A stretch of 64,000 nt of DNA from Leadbetterella sp964423865 (GCA_964423865.1 CAYRGN010000002.1:62001-126000), one strand, 5' to 3'. Shown: positions 25,635 to 33,918, counted from the stretch's first letter. Translations and numbers: made by a program. The notes: generated by a model from the sequence alone, not told the origin.

Positions 25635-26681
25635 TTATATAATTCCACAATAATATTTCAATGCTTTGAGAATGTCTTTTTTAGTGATGGGGATATCGTA
25701 TGCGCAGTGGCCGATACCTTCCAGCAAAGCGGCCCTCACCACATTTCCACGGTTTTTTTTGTCCTGGGCGGTTAAGGCCGCAATAGGGGCAAAATCCTGG
25801 GAGTCGAGGCGCACGGCTCCGTAAACCGAAAAGATATACTCCTCTATTTCTCCGAGTTCGGTTTCGGTGAGCATATTCCGGGAATAGGCGATATACGCCT
25901 CGCAGATCATCCCGATGGCAATGGCTTCCCCGTGCAGCAGTCGCTCTTTTTCGAGGTAGAACGTTTCTACGGCATGTCCGATAGTATGTCCGAAATTCAG
26001 AATTTTCCGGAGCCCCTTTTCGGTAGGATCTTCATTGACAATTGCCTTTTTGATGGCCACGGAGTGTACGATCAGCTCCTGCATGGGCATATCGCCCAGC
26101 TCGGTCCGCCGGATACGGTCCCACATGGCCCGGTCGCGGATCAGGCAGTGTTTGATGACCTCGGCAAAACCCGACCTCAGTTCCCTTTCCGGAAGCGTAG
26201 AAAGAAAGGCTGCATCAATCAGCACCGCGCGGGGAGGTGTAAATACCCCGATATGATTTTTTAACCCCTGGAAATCAATGCCTAATTTTCCCCCCACACT
26301 GGCATCTACCTGGGCCAAAAGGGTAGTAGGTACCTGGATAAAGTCAATGCCCCTTTTATAGGTGGCGGCACAGAAACCGCCCATGTCGCCCACTACGCCT
26401 CCGCCCAGGTTAATGACCAGGGCGTGGCGGTCAAACGCAGCTTCGGTAAGTTTGTTCCAGATAATTATACAACTATCTAAATTTTTATATTCTTCGCCCT
26501 CCTGCACAGCAATCAGCAGATGTTTCGGAAGCAGGTCTTTAATACGGGGGTAACAGTCTTTCCGTGTGTTTTTATCCACGATAACGGCTATCGCGGAGTA
26601 ATCTTTTCCTTCCAGGTAGTGGGGAAGCAGTTGCTCAATGGAGCCTGGTAGTACCGACATGCAATTTGTTTTAAAAACCAA
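25635..26681 (-). CDS. aroB: 3-Dehydroquinate synthase
   Basis: NAD- and metal-dependent enzyme of the shikimate pathway converting DAHP to 3-dehydroquinate. 348 residues. Visible motifs: NLGGGVVGDMGGFCAATYKRG, PTTLLAQVDASVGGKLGIDF, and the metal ligands in ELRSGFAEVIKH, FGHTIGHAVE and LLHGEAIAIGM. No other aro genes are near. Divergent from rsmG, with only 66 bases between their starts. Confidence 0.97.
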   Translation of the reverse strand: MVFKTNCMSVLPGSIEQLLPHYLEGKDYSAIAVIVDKNTRKDCYPRIKDLLPKHLLIAVQEGEEYKNLDSCIIIWNKLTEAAFDRHALVINLGGGVVGDMGGFCAATYKRGIDFIQVPTTLLAQVDASVGGKLGIDFQGLKNHIGVFTPPRAVLIDAAFLSTLPERELRSGFAEVIKHCLIRDRAMWDRIRRTELGDMPMQELIVHSVAIKKAIVNEDPTEKGLRKILNFGHTIGHAVETFYLEKERLLHGEAIAIGMICEAYIAYSRNMLTETELGEIEEYIFSVYGAVRLDSQDFAPIAALTAQDKKNRGNVVRAALLEGIGHCAYDIPITKKDILKALKYYCGII

Positions 26682-26700
26682 AAATACTGGAATTTACCGG

Positions 26701-26731
26701 TTTCTGAAAGCGTGGAAACTACTTATCTTTG
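26701..26731 (+). promoter_or_regulatory. rsmG promoter
   Basis: TTTC (26701-26704), 19 bases, TATCTTTG (26724-26731), matching the rpsL promoter form. The start of transcription would lie near 26738, after the ATG at 26712; this decides the start of rsmG in favour of the GTG at 26748. Confidence 0.7.
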
Positions 26732-26747
26732 TGAAAAAAGAGTAAAA

Positions 26748-27374
26748 GTGGAGGCAGATATCATTTACAGGTACTTTCCGGACCTGACGGAAAAACAGAA
26801 AGAACAGTTCAGCAGACTGGGCGAATTGTACGAAGAATGGAATTCCCAAATCAATGTGATTTCGCGCAAGGATATCGATATGCTGTACGAAAGGCATGTG
26901 CTGCATTCCCTGGGCATAGCAAAAGTTTGCCGCTTTGCCGACGATTCCGAGATCCTGGATGTGGGCACGGGAGGCGGTTTCCCGGGAATTCCCCTGGCCA
27001 TTCTTTTTCCGGAGGTGTCGTTTCACCTGGTGGATGCGGTAGGAAAAAAGATCAAAGTGGTGGAAGAGGTAGCTGCCGGACTGGGACTGACCAATGTAAA
27101 GCCTGAACACCAGCGGGTAGAGCAACTCCGCGGCACCTATGATTTTATTATCAGCCGGGCCGTGACGCGCATGGGGCCTTTCCTGGGTTGGGTGCAAAAT
27201 AAGATTAACCGCAACCATTTCAGTCCCCTGGATAACGGTATTCTTTACCTGAAAGGAGGAGATCTGAAAGAGGAAATGGGGGAAATCAAACGGAAATACC
27301 AGATTTTTGACCTGAAAGAGTATTTCGAAGAGGAATTTTTTGAGACCAAAAAGGTGGTCTATGTCCCCTTTTGA
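26748..27374 (+). CDS. rsmG: 16S rRNA (guanine527-N7)-methyltransferase
   Basis: SAM-dependent methyltransferase that modifies G527 of 16S rRNA; loss in other bacteria gives low-level streptomycin resistance. About 208 residues when started at GTG 26748 (VEADIIYRYFPDLTEKQ), the usual family length; an ATG at 26712 lies upstream of the predicted transcript start. Motif I ILDVGTGGGFPGIPLAILFP, then FHLVDAVGKKIKVV and IISRAVTRMGPFLGW are conserved. Monocistronic, with a short lipoprotein gene 60 bases downstream. Confidence 0.96.
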   Translation: MEADIIYRYFPDLTEKQKEQFSRLGELYEEWNSQINVISRKDIDMLYERHVLHSLGIAKVCRFADDSEILDVGTGGGFPGIPLAILFPEVSFHLVDAVGKKIKVVEEVAAGLGLTNVKPEHQRVEQLRGTYDFIISRAVTRMGPFLGWVQNKINRNHFSPLDNGILYLKGGDLKEEMGEIKRKYQIFDLKEYFEEEFFETKKVVYVPF

Positions 27375-27433
27375 TCGTTCCCCTAAACCTTTTCGGAACG
27401 GAAGAATCTAATAAGAACTAAACACAAATAAAA

Positions 27434-27781
27434 ATGAAAAAAGTAATTGTAACGGTGCTGGTGGGCGTGCTGATGTCGGCCTGCGCCACCGGCGGAGGGT
27501 TAAGTACGGGTGGCAGAGAAGCCTCATCCCAGGTTTCCAGCGCCGAATCTCAGGCCAAAGAGCTGACGAACCGCATGAGAACGGTATTGAGCCTGAGTAA
27601 GGTGCAGGAAGACAAGGTGTTGAGCGTCAATGTAGTGAACCAGAAGCTTCTGCAAAGAATCCGGGAGAACAACGAGCAAGGCCTGGCGGCCTCCACCAAA
27701 GAAAATTACCACAAAGAACTCAAGAACATACTGAGCGCCGATCAGTTTTCGAAATTCAGGAGTTCTTTTCCTGAACTGTAA
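27434..27781 (+). CDS. Small lipoprotein with a Spy/CpxP-like helical region
   Basis: 115 residues. Signal peptide MKKVIVTVLVGVLMSAC with Cys as a plausible lipidation site. The mature part is helical with the order L...LSLSKVQEDKVLSVN ... YHKELKNILSADQFSKF, reminiscent of the LTxxQ helices of Spy/CpxP periplasmic chaperones, which is a resemblance only. Its stop abuts the convergent mutarotase-like gene. Confidence 0.75.
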   Translation: MKKVIVTVLVGVLMSACATGGGLSTGGREASSQVSSAESQAKELTNRMRTVLSLSKVQEDKVLSVNVVNQKLLQRIRENNEQGLAASTKENYHKELKNILSADQFSKFRSSFPEL

Positions 27782-28111
27782 TTACATACGGAAGACAAGC
27801 TTTGCCGGCATCCATTTCGCTCCGGGCGGTGAGCCGGGCAAAGCCTGTTGATATTTCCACATGAGCGCTTCCCATTCCTGGACTTTAGGGTTCAGGCGGT
27901 CGGCTTCGGCTTTTTGTTCAAATGTAAAATGATCTTCGGTTTCCATCACCATAAACAGGCGGTTGGCAAAACGGTAGATTTCCATTTCCTTTATCCCGGA
28001 ATCCCGGATACTTTCTATAATCTCCGGCCAGACCTCCCGGTGGTATTTCTCGTATTCGGCAATCAGGTTGTCATCGTCTACAAGATCAAGTACAAGCGCG
28101 TATTTTCTCAT
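27782..28111 (-). CDS. L-rhamnose mutarotase family protein
   Basis: 109 residues from the ATG at 28111 (MRKYALVLDLVDDDNLI). The family pattern is evident: YEKYHREVWPEIIESIRDSGI, then MEIYRFANRLFMVMETEDHF and EWEALMWKYQQALPG. These small alpha-beta barrels interconvert sugar anomers; members next to fucose genes act on L-fucose. Here the fucP gene is directly upstream (8 bases past the putative unit start region), so a fucose role is likely but inferred. The stop abuts the lipoprotein gene on the other strand. Confidence 0.88.
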   Translation of the reverse strand: MRKYALVLDLVDDDNLIAEYEKYHREVWPEIIESIRDSGIKEMEIYRFANRLFMVMETEDHFTFEQKAEADRLNPKVQEWEALMWKYQQALPGSPPGAKWMPAKLVFRM

Positions 28112-28148
28112 CAGTTTTTTTGGGCTATTAGCTTTCAGCAATCAGCTA

Positions 28149-29402
28149 TTATTTTGTTTTTGGTTCCCGCTTTTGGTGCCTTAGTGCGAACAGCAGTACC
28201 ACCACAAAACACACCAGGGGTACATAATAACCCGGCTGTATATTGTCGCCCGCCCGGTCAATCACATTGCCCATGATCACGGGGAAAATGGCGCCGCCGA
28301 TAATGGCCATTACAATCAGGGAGGAGCCCGCTTTCGTGTGAGTGCCCAGTCCTTGTATACCCAATGAAAATATAGTGGGAAACATAATAGAGAGGAAGAA
28401 GCCAAGGGCCCCGAGCGCAAAAATCACCAGGTTTCCTTCAAGGTGAATGGCCATGATACATAGAAGGATAGCCGCGCCCGCGTACACGGCAAGCAAACGC
28501 GCCGGAGCGATAACGCGGGTGAGTCCCGTGCCGGCGAACCTCCCGATCATAAACAGAAGGCCGTAAATGCCCAGGTAAGAACCGGCTTCTTTTTCGCCCA
28601 TACCGCCCCCGGTCATGGCCATGCGGATAAAGAAACTGGTAATGCAGACCTGTGCCCCCACATAAAAAAACTGGGCCACTACCGCAGCGCGTAGTCCGGG
28701 GTATTTCCATGCGGCCAGGAAACTGCCGGAGGCTTCCCCGCCTTCCTTTTCTTCAATTTCAGGAAACTTCATCAGGAAAAACAGCAGAGCCAGTACAAGC
28801 AGGATCAGGCCGATGATCAGGTAAGGACCTTTCACGGAAGCGGCTTCGGTGGTCAGGTAACTCACTTTTTCCGCTTCGGGCATCAGGGCCATCTGTTCCG
28901 GGCTGTATTCTTTTCCCGAAAGAATAAAGAGGGTGCCCAGAAAAGGTGCGGCGGTGGCGGCCAGTCCATTAAACGACTGCGCCAGGTTTAAACGGGTGGT
29001 GGCGGTTTCCTCCGGTCCTAGCCGGGCGGCATAGGGGTTGGCTGCCGTTTCCAGGGTGGCCAGGCCGGTACCTATAATAAAGGAACCCAGCAAAAAGATG
29101 GAAAACTCCCGCTGATTAGCGGCCGGTATAAATAGCAAACATCCCGCACTAAAAACCAGCAGTCCGGTAATGATACCGTTTTTATACCCGGTTTTTTTCA
29201 GGAGTATACCCGCAGGAATGGCTGCGATAAAATAAGCGAAATACACGGCGGTATCTACCAGGGTGCTCTGGGTATTACTCAGTTCAAGCGCTTTCCGCAA
29301 ATGAGGAATCAGAACGCCGGTGAGGTTGTTGGCCAGTCCCCACATAAAAAAAAGACTGGTGACCAGTATAAATGGGATAAGGTATTTGTTTTTTTCTTTC
29401 AT
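28149..29402 (-). CDS. fucP: L-fucose:proton symporter
   Basis: Major facilitator superfamily permease, about 417 residues and 12 helices. FucP hallmarks include SLFFMWGLANNLTGVLIPHL near the N terminus, GTGLATLETAANPYAARLGP, and LNLAQSFNGLAATAAPFLG. The start at 29402 (MKEKNKYLIPF) is preferred over an ATG five codons upstream. It is transcribed toward the mutarotase-like gene, with a 37-base gap carrying AGCTTTCAGC-like repeat units. Glucose/galactose permeases of the same subfamily are the alternative. Confidence 0.92.
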   Translation of the reverse strand: MKEKNKYLIPFILVTSLFFMWGLANNLTGVLIPHLRKALELSNTQSTLVDTAVYFAYFIAAIPAGILLKKTGYKNGIITGLLVFSAGCLLFIPAANQREFSIFLLGSFIIGTGLATLETAANPYAARLGPEETATTRLNLAQSFNGLAATAAPFLGTLFILSGKEYSPEQMALMPEAEKVSYLTTEAASVKGPYLIIGLILLVLALLFFLMKFPEIEEKEGGEASGSFLAAWKYPGLRAAVVAQFFYVGAQVCITSFFIRMAMTGGGMGEKEAGSYLGIYGLLFMIGRFAGTGLTRVIAPARLLAVYAGAAILLCIMAIHLEGNLVIFALGALGFFLSIMFPTIFSLGIQGLGTHTKAGSSLIVMAIIGGAIFPVIMGNVIDRAGDNIQPGYYVPLVCFVVVLLFALRHQKREPKTK

Positions 29403-29417
29403 ATCAAGGTTGAACAT

Positions 29418-29716
29418 CCGGACGCTAAAATAGGAGAAATACGGTAAAGTTTTCTTTTTATACGGGAAAAGTAAGCCTAAAAGGGAGTGATAACCTTTAC
29501 GATAGAAAGCGGAGACATGTTTTTCACTTTCTTTTATGAAGTGCGTGCCGTAGATGTGGCATGGAAATTGCAGTACTTCATATTCGATAGATATTTGGCT
29601 CTAACCGCTAATTGTTTCCGGACGGGGAACTTGACGGCATTGGCTTCCGTCAACTCCATTTTAGGCGGAGGAGATGTGCAGATCTACCAATTTTGAAATA
29701 CTTAACTGAGCTTTGG
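29418..29716. other. Upstream part of the fucP/reductase gap
   Basis: About 300 bases downstream of which a small peptide frame and a plus-strand terminator lie. I see no confident promoter, repeat or other gene. A 69-residue open frame at 29487-29696 has no signal or motif and is not called. Confidence 0.5.
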
Positions 29717-29899
29717 ATGAAACCTACGTTTACCGCCAAGAAAAATGCGCACTATCAAATTATTCTTATTCTGTGCCTCCTTATAGCAAGTGCAGTAGCA
29801 GGATTTTCAAGGGAAAGAACAGATTTAAGAAGTAACCCGTTTCTGAAATCTGAAACCATTCCATTCCCAGGTACGGGATCCGTACCTACCGGAACCTAA
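29717..29899 (+). CDS. Putative small secreted peptide
   Basis: A 60-codon frame with basic N terminus and a hydrophobic core (YQIILILCLLIASAVAGFS) ending in a possible A-x-A signal cleavage site. The predicted mature part is about 31 residues, Arg-rich then Pro/Gly/Thr-rich, ending in FPGTGSVPTGT. A rho-independent terminator (29993-30022) follows with no other gene before it, showing that something on the plus strand is transcribed here. I recognise no family. A non-coding RNA at this place is the alternative. Confidence 0.4.
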   Translation: MKPTFTAKKNAHYQIILILCLLIASAVAGFSRERTDLRSNPFLKSETIPFPGTGSVPTGT

Positions 29900-29992
29900 C
29901 AAACTGAAGTTGGTAGGTCAAGTACATCATTGACTGCATCACAGTAGAGAAATAAGAGGAAAGTAGGTGTTGCGGCGCCTCCTTCTGTTTTA

Positions 29993-30022
29993 AACTCCTT
30001 CCCCCAAGAAGGAGTTTTTATT
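29993..30022 (+). terminator. Terminator without an annotated upstream gene
   Basis: AACTCCTT-CCCCCAAG-style loop-AAGGAGTT stem (eight pairs) followed by TTTATTTT. The nearest confident gene upstream on this strand is more than 2 kb away, so it must end a small transcript in this gap. Confidence 0.85.
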
Positions 30023-30054
30023 TTACCTCTGATTCACCGTTCATAAAACCTGCG

Positions 30055-30062
30055 TAACTTTG
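30055..30062 (+). promoter_or_regulatory. -7 box of the flavoprotein reductase gene
   Basis: TAACTTTG, matching TAnnTTTG, ends eight bases before the ATG at 30071. The implied leader is zero to a few bases. Confidence 0.55.
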
Positions 30063-30070
30063 CACCACTT

Positions 30071-31123
30071 ATGAAAACCTACTTTCTACAAGTCCAGAAA
30101 ATTGTGAAAGAAACCGAAGACGCGGTTTCCATTCACTTCTGGCATCCTATTAATGAGCAGATCCGGTACAAGGCAGGGCAATTCCTGACGGTGGTGGTGC
30201 CGGGAAACGACGGGAAGAAGGTCAGACGCAGTTACTCCATGTCGAGTTCTCCGGCTACGGATTCATCGGTTTCCGTCACGGTGAAACGGGTAAAAGACGG
30301 AGTGGTGTCGCATTACCTTTGCGACAAGGTCAAAGAAGGCGACTTCCTGGAAGTAATTGAACCTATGGGCCGGTTTATTTATGAGCCGGACGAAGAACAC
30401 CCGGAAAAACTGGTGATGACAGGTGCGGGAAGTGGAATTACTCCCCTGTTTTCTATCCTGAAAACCGTGCTGAAAACTACAGACCTCAAGGTACTTTTGA
30501 TGTACGGAAACCGGGATGAAAATAGCATTATTTTCAAGGAAAAACTGGATCAGCTGGAAGCGGAGTACGCCGGGCGACTGACCGTATTGTATGTGTTGAG
30601 CCGCCCGTCGGAAAACTGGAGCGGGCATTGCGGACGTATGGGCCGGGCCAACGTGGAAGAGTGGATGAAAGAGAACGGGGTAGACTTTCAAAAGGATTTC
30701 TTTTACATGTGCGGTCCGGATGCCATGATGGACGAGATGCACAAGGTTTACCGTTTTTTTGAGGTTCCTGAAGCCCATATATTTTACGAAAGATTCAATG
30801 CTCCCTTAGCGGAGGAAGATGCGGAAAATGCGGATCTTCCTGAGCTTGTAAAGCGTACCGTGACGGTTCATTACGATGGGGAAACGCACGTTTTTGATGT
30901 GGAACCCCACCAGACCGTACTGGAAGCGGCCCTTGAACGGGATATTGACCTGCCTTACTCTTGCCAGGCCGGTATGTGTACCGCCTGTCTTGGTAAATGC
31001 CTGAAAGGACAGGTGAAAATGGACGAAGACGAAGGGCTGACCGAAAAGGAAAAAGCGGAAGGATTTGTGCTGACCTGCGTTTCACACCCGATGTCTGATG
31101 GGGTGGAAATTGAAATTGATTAA
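30071..31123 (+). CDS. Ferredoxin-NADP reductase-like flavoprotein with 2Fe-2S domain
   Basis: 350 residues in three parts: an FAD-binding barrel (RRSYSMSSSPATD), an NAD(P)-binding domain (VMTGAGSGITPLFSIL and MCGPDAMMDEM), and a C-terminal plant-type [2Fe-2S] domain with ligands in LPYSCQAGMCTACLGKC plus a later Cys in VLTCVSHP. This layout is that of PaaE/HcaD-type and similar oxygenase reductases. No oxygenase or phenylacetate gene is nearby, so the electron acceptor is unknown. Confidence 0.92.
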   Translation: MKTYFLQVQKIVKETEDAVSIHFWHPINEQIRYKAGQFLTVVVPGNDGKKVRRSYSMSSSPATDSSVSVTVKRVKDGVVSHYLCDKVKEGDFLEVIEPMGRFIYEPDEEHPEKLVMTGAGSGITPLFSILKTVLKTTDLKVLLMYGNRDENSIIFKEKLDQLEAEYAGRLTVLYVLSRPSENWSGHCGRMGRANVEEWMKENGVDFQKDFFYMCGPDAMMDEMHKVYRFFEVPEAHIFYERFNAPLAEEDAENADLPELVKRTVTVHYDGETHVFDVEPHQTVLEAALERDIDLPYSCQAGMCTACLGKCLKGQVKMDEDEGLTEKEKAEGFVLTCVSHPMSDGVEIEID

Positions 31124-31190
31124 TACCTGTTGACAAACGGTTGTCAATGGCTCACGGTAGATTTGCTTTGTAAACAAAACAAATACAATC

Positions 31191-31655
31191 ATGAGTGAAG
31201 TTATTTCATCAGAAGCCCTGCTTGAAATGTGGCAGGGAAATCGCAGGTTAACCCGTCGGGTAATTGAGGCCTTTCCTGAAAAAGAACTTTTTGAATTTTC
31301 TATTGGCGGTATGCGTACTTTTGCTGCTCTGGCAAAAGAATTGCTGGCCATCGGCGTTCCCGGCCTCAATGAAATGGTGGGGGGCGATATTAAACCCCTG
31401 GATGAAGATCTTGATGTGCATTCCAAAGCTGAACTACTGAAGTTGTGGGATGAATCTACGGAAGGAATCAATATGCTCTGGTCGAGGCTTGCGCCGGAGC
31501 GTTTTGCCGAAAGCGTTAATCTTTTTGGGCAATACCAGGGAACCGTGCTGAGTTCCATCATCTACTTTATTGAAAATGAAATTCATCATCGCGGCCAGGG
31601 GTATGTGTACCTCAGAGCGCTGGATATTCAACCGCCTTTCTTCTGGGAACGGTAA
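31191..31655 (+). CDS. DinB family protein
   Basis: 154 residues, a four-helix-bundle DinB/YfiT-like protein. Metal-ligand histidines are partly visible in the C-terminal FIENEIHHRGQGYVYLRAL; the usual His near residue 50 is not evident (AALAKELLAIGVPGL). DinB-like proteins include metal-dependent thiol transferases, but function is unassigned here. It lies 67 bases after the reductase. Confidence 0.88.
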   Translation: MSEVISSEALLEMWQGNRRLTRRVIEAFPEKELFEFSIGGMRTFAALAKELLAIGVPGLNEMVGGDIKPLDEDLDVHSKAELLKLWDESTEGINMLWSRLAPERFAESVNLFGQYQGTVLSSIIYFIENEIHHRGQGYVYLRALDIQPPFFWER

Positions 31656-31664
31656 AGGCCGGTT

Positions 31665-31720
31665 CTCTCACGGGTTTACACCGATATAATACAGATAAGA
31701 GCTGTGTAAACCTGTGGGAG
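31665..31720. terminator. 17-bp stem hairpin between convergent genes
   Basis: CTCTCACGGGTTTACAC (31665-31681) and GTGTAAACCTGTGGGAG (31704-31720) pair over 17 positions, with two G-T pairs, around a 22-base loop. It sits between the convergent DinB and WYL genes. There is no T run, so an intrinsic terminator is likely but not certain. Confidence 0.65.
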
Positions 31721-31731
31721 CCTGGAATGGA

Positions 31732-32688
31732 TCATCCGTGAATTTGCTGTATCCGTTGTAGCAGTTTTTCCATGTGATATTTCAGCTCTTCCGGCTCCAG
31801 TACCTCGATAAAATCCCCGAAGCTGATGATCCAGCGGGGGAATCCCTCCGCGATTTCAATGGTACGAAAGACCATTTCTACCCCGCTTTCTGTGGAGGTT
31901 TCCGATACAAACCCGTAGTTGTTCCGGGTATTGGCCAGATACCGGGCCACTTTGGGTTCTACCCGGAGGCGTACGGTGATCCGTGGGAACGTTTCATGCC
32001 GTTGGAGATGATCAGAGAGCTTGCCGTGCCTACGGGTAAAGTGATGCGACGTGCCCCGGATGGCCAGGATGCGGTCAGTGCGGAACTGTCGGTAATCGTT
32101 GCGTAATAGACAAAACCCCAGGATATACCAGTTGTTGTTTTCGTGGAAAATACCCACCGGCTCAATCTCTCTTTCGGAGATGATATCGGTAATGGCCTTG
32201 TATTCCAGGATGATTGATTTCCTGTCGGCAATGCCATGCAGTACAGTCTGGAGAGAATCTTCTATCTCGCTATTGAAAAGGGGCTTGGGTGGCCGCACCT
32301 GTATGGTTTCCTCCAGGGTGTCAAGCCACTCCTTGTCGTAGCTTTTCAACACAGAGCGGATTTTAACGATGGCCGACCGGTAATGGTCGCCCAGGCTTTT
32401 GTCGGAGAAGCTGCGCATCAGTTTTTCTCCGGTAAGCAGGCTGCCGGCTTCTTCCCGGGTAAACATCACGGGCGGAAGCCGGTATCCTTCTACCAGAGAA
32501 TAGCCGATCCCGGCCTCGGAGAGAATGGGTACACCTGCACTTTCCAACGTTTTAATATCGCGGTAAATGGTACGCAAACTCACCCCGAACCTGTCGGCCA
32601 GGTCCTGGGCCCGAATGATTCGTTTGGCCTGGAGGGAGGTCAGAATAGCAATGATCCGGTTGATTTTTTTAAGGCTGTCGTCTATCAT
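31732..32688 (-). CDS. WYL-domain HTH transcriptional regulator
   Basis: 318 residues. The N-terminal winged helix (RIIRAQDLADRFGVSLRTIYRDIKTL, residues 23-48) binds DNA; the middle is a WYL domain (SIILEYKAI and EREIEPVGIFHENNNWYILGFC), and the C-terminal WCX-like region follows. WYL domains sense nucleic acids or nucleotides in many bacteria. Transcribed alone, divergent from nothing obvious within 130 bases; targets are unknown. Confidence 0.92.
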   Translation of the reverse strand: MIDDSLKKINRIIAILTSLQAKRIIRAQDLADRFGVSLRTIYRDIKTLESAGVPILSEAGIGYSLVEGYRLPPVMFTREEAGSLLTGEKLMRSFSDKSLGDHYRSAIVKIRSVLKSYDKEWLDTLEETIQVRPPKPLFNSEIEDSLQTVLHGIADRKSIILEYKAITDIISEREIEPVGIFHENNNWYILGFCLLRNDYRQFRTDRILAIRGTSHHFTRRHGKLSDHLQRHETFPRITVRLRVEPKVARYLANTRNNYGFVSETSTESGVEMVFRTIEIAEGFPRWIISFGDFIEVLEPEELKYHMEKLLQRIQQIHG

Positions 32689-32824
32689 TTAGATATTTTC
32701 GTTATTGTATAAATATATTCATGTAGAATTATAAATATATATAAACAATTATTTGACTTCTTTCACCTGGTTTGTAAATTTAAAGAAGTATCGGAGAAAA
32801 TAAATGCAGTCGAAGCAAATTGCA

Positions 32825-33187
32825 TCATTTTGTAGCAAGTGCATCCTGCCCAAACGTCAGCAAATTGTGATCCGGATCGAGCAGCGAAAATTCTCTTTGT
32901 CCCCAGGGCTTGGCTTCCAGGGGGCCGTTCGGATGGATGGGAACCCCTTGTTCGTTCAGGCTGCGGTACAGTTCGTCAATGGCATTGGTGCGGATATACA
33001 CTTGTCCGTAATTTTCTTTGGGGTCCAGTTCGGGGAAAAGGAAGAAATGAATTTCGATCTGATCCCGTGATAGTATCAGGTAGTCGTCATATTCTCCCAA
33101 CAGTCTGAAATTCAGTTTTTCCAGGTAGTATGCTTTGGTCTGGGCCTTAGCACGCATGGGCAGTTTGGGGTGAATGCTGGTGATCAT
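32825..33187 (-). CDS. VOC family (glyoxalase/bleomycin resistance-like) protein
   Basis: 120 residues, one VOC module pair: SIHPKLPMRAKAQTKAYYLEKLNF at the start, a central QIEIHFFLFPELDP strand (His as a possible metal ligand), and a closing EFSLLDPDHNLLTFGQ. Members bind antibiotics or catalyse glyoxalase- and dioxygenase-type reactions; here the substrate is unknown. A dispersed repeat (33200-33326) lies immediately upstream, between it and barstar. Confidence 0.88.
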   Translation of the reverse strand: MITSIHPKLPMRAKAQTKAYYLEKLNFRLLGEYDDYLILSRDQIEIHFFLFPELDPKENYGQVYIRTNAIDELYRSLNEQGVPIHPNGPLEAKPWGQREFSLLDPDHNLLTFGQDALATK

Positions 33188-33199
33188 AATTTTTTATTT

Positions 33200-33326
33200 C
33201 ATGTGTATAAAATTTTTGCTTTCAGCCTTCAGCTATCAGCAGTCAGCTTATACATTGGCCGGTTGGTGTGCCGGTTTTCTGATAGTGGTACGCCACCCGG
33301 CTGATAGCTGAATGCTCATGGCTATT
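33200..33326. repeat. Copy 2 of a mosaic intergenic element
   Basis: It shares the 28-base end (CATGTGTATAAAATTTTT...) and the 38-base core (33265-33302) with the element at 17785, plus GAATGCTCATGGCTATTT, but lacks the GC-rich middle. AGCTATCAGC-type units lie between the shared blocks. It runs exactly from the barstar stop codon to just upstream of the VOC gene, so it fills the whole intergenic space. Confidence 0.85.
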
Positions 33327-33719
33327 TCATAAAGACAAATTTAGAAGCCGCTTCATTCTTTCCCCGGGTTCAAAACGAACCAGTAGAACTTTTTGGTCTT
33401 CCTCCGCCCACTTCCATTCCTCACAGGCGGCATCCAGGAGATCAAGTAGGGTGAGAATCTTGTTTTCGTTCCGTTCTTTGACTAAAAACTGATCAGAATT
33501 CGTGAAATAAATCAGAATCTTCTCATTTTCTATCCAGGAGAGGTCGTTGATCATTTCATCGAATGAATCCAGGTTAAACCCAAAATACTCCGGAAATTCA
33601 AATACTTCTGCCAGGGTTTCGTAGAACTCCCGCAGGGTTGCGATTTTTGAAGCGTCAATTTCGGCCACTTCAAAGTCTTCGGGAAGTGCATCCCGTGTAG
33701 CAAGGGCGATGTTTTTCAT
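33327..33719 (-). CDS. Barstar family protein
   Basis: 130 residues. Barstar-like order: FEVAEIDASKIATLREFYETLAEVF, the PEYFGFNLDSFDEMINDLSW stretch in which the conserved aromatic/Asp residues contact barnase, and a hydrophobic IYFTNSDQFL strand. Barstars inhibit RNases of the barnase type. No barnase gene adjoins it, so this is an orphan immunity-like gene; a cytoplasmic non-inhibitory role is possible. Confidence 0.9.
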   Translation of the reverse strand: MKNIALATRDALPEDFEVAEIDASKIATLREFYETLAEVFEFPEYFGFNLDSFDEMINDLSWIENEKILIYFTNSDQFLVKERNENKILTLLDLLDAACEEWKWAEEDQKVLLVRFEPGERMKRLLNLSL

Positions 33720-33727
33720 TGGAATGT

Positions 33728-33838
33728 GATTAGAAGTTAGCTATTAGACATTAGAAGTTAGATATTAGAAATTAGATGTTGCTTGTGATAGCCACCCGGC
33801 TCATAGCTCATAGCTCATAGCTCATAGCTCACTCATCG
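33728..33838. repeat. TTAGCTATTAG-arm repeat
   Basis: Degenerate units of TTAGCTATTAG and AGATATTAGAAATTAG type, then a GATAGCCACCCGGCT piece of the shared core, then four near-perfect AGCTCATAGCTCAT units. Same family as the elements at 17785, 25505, 33200, 38562, 44185 and 53413. Confidence 0.75.
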
Positions 33839-33918
33839 GATTTGGGTAAAAGACTTGTTCTGTACCTGGTTTGAAGCAAAAATAGTACACGTTGGGGCAA
33901 ATGACACCACCCGTATAT

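Noticed and set aside
29487..29696. A 69-residue frame before the secreted-peptide candidate
   Set aside because: No signal, motif, promoter or distinctive composition.
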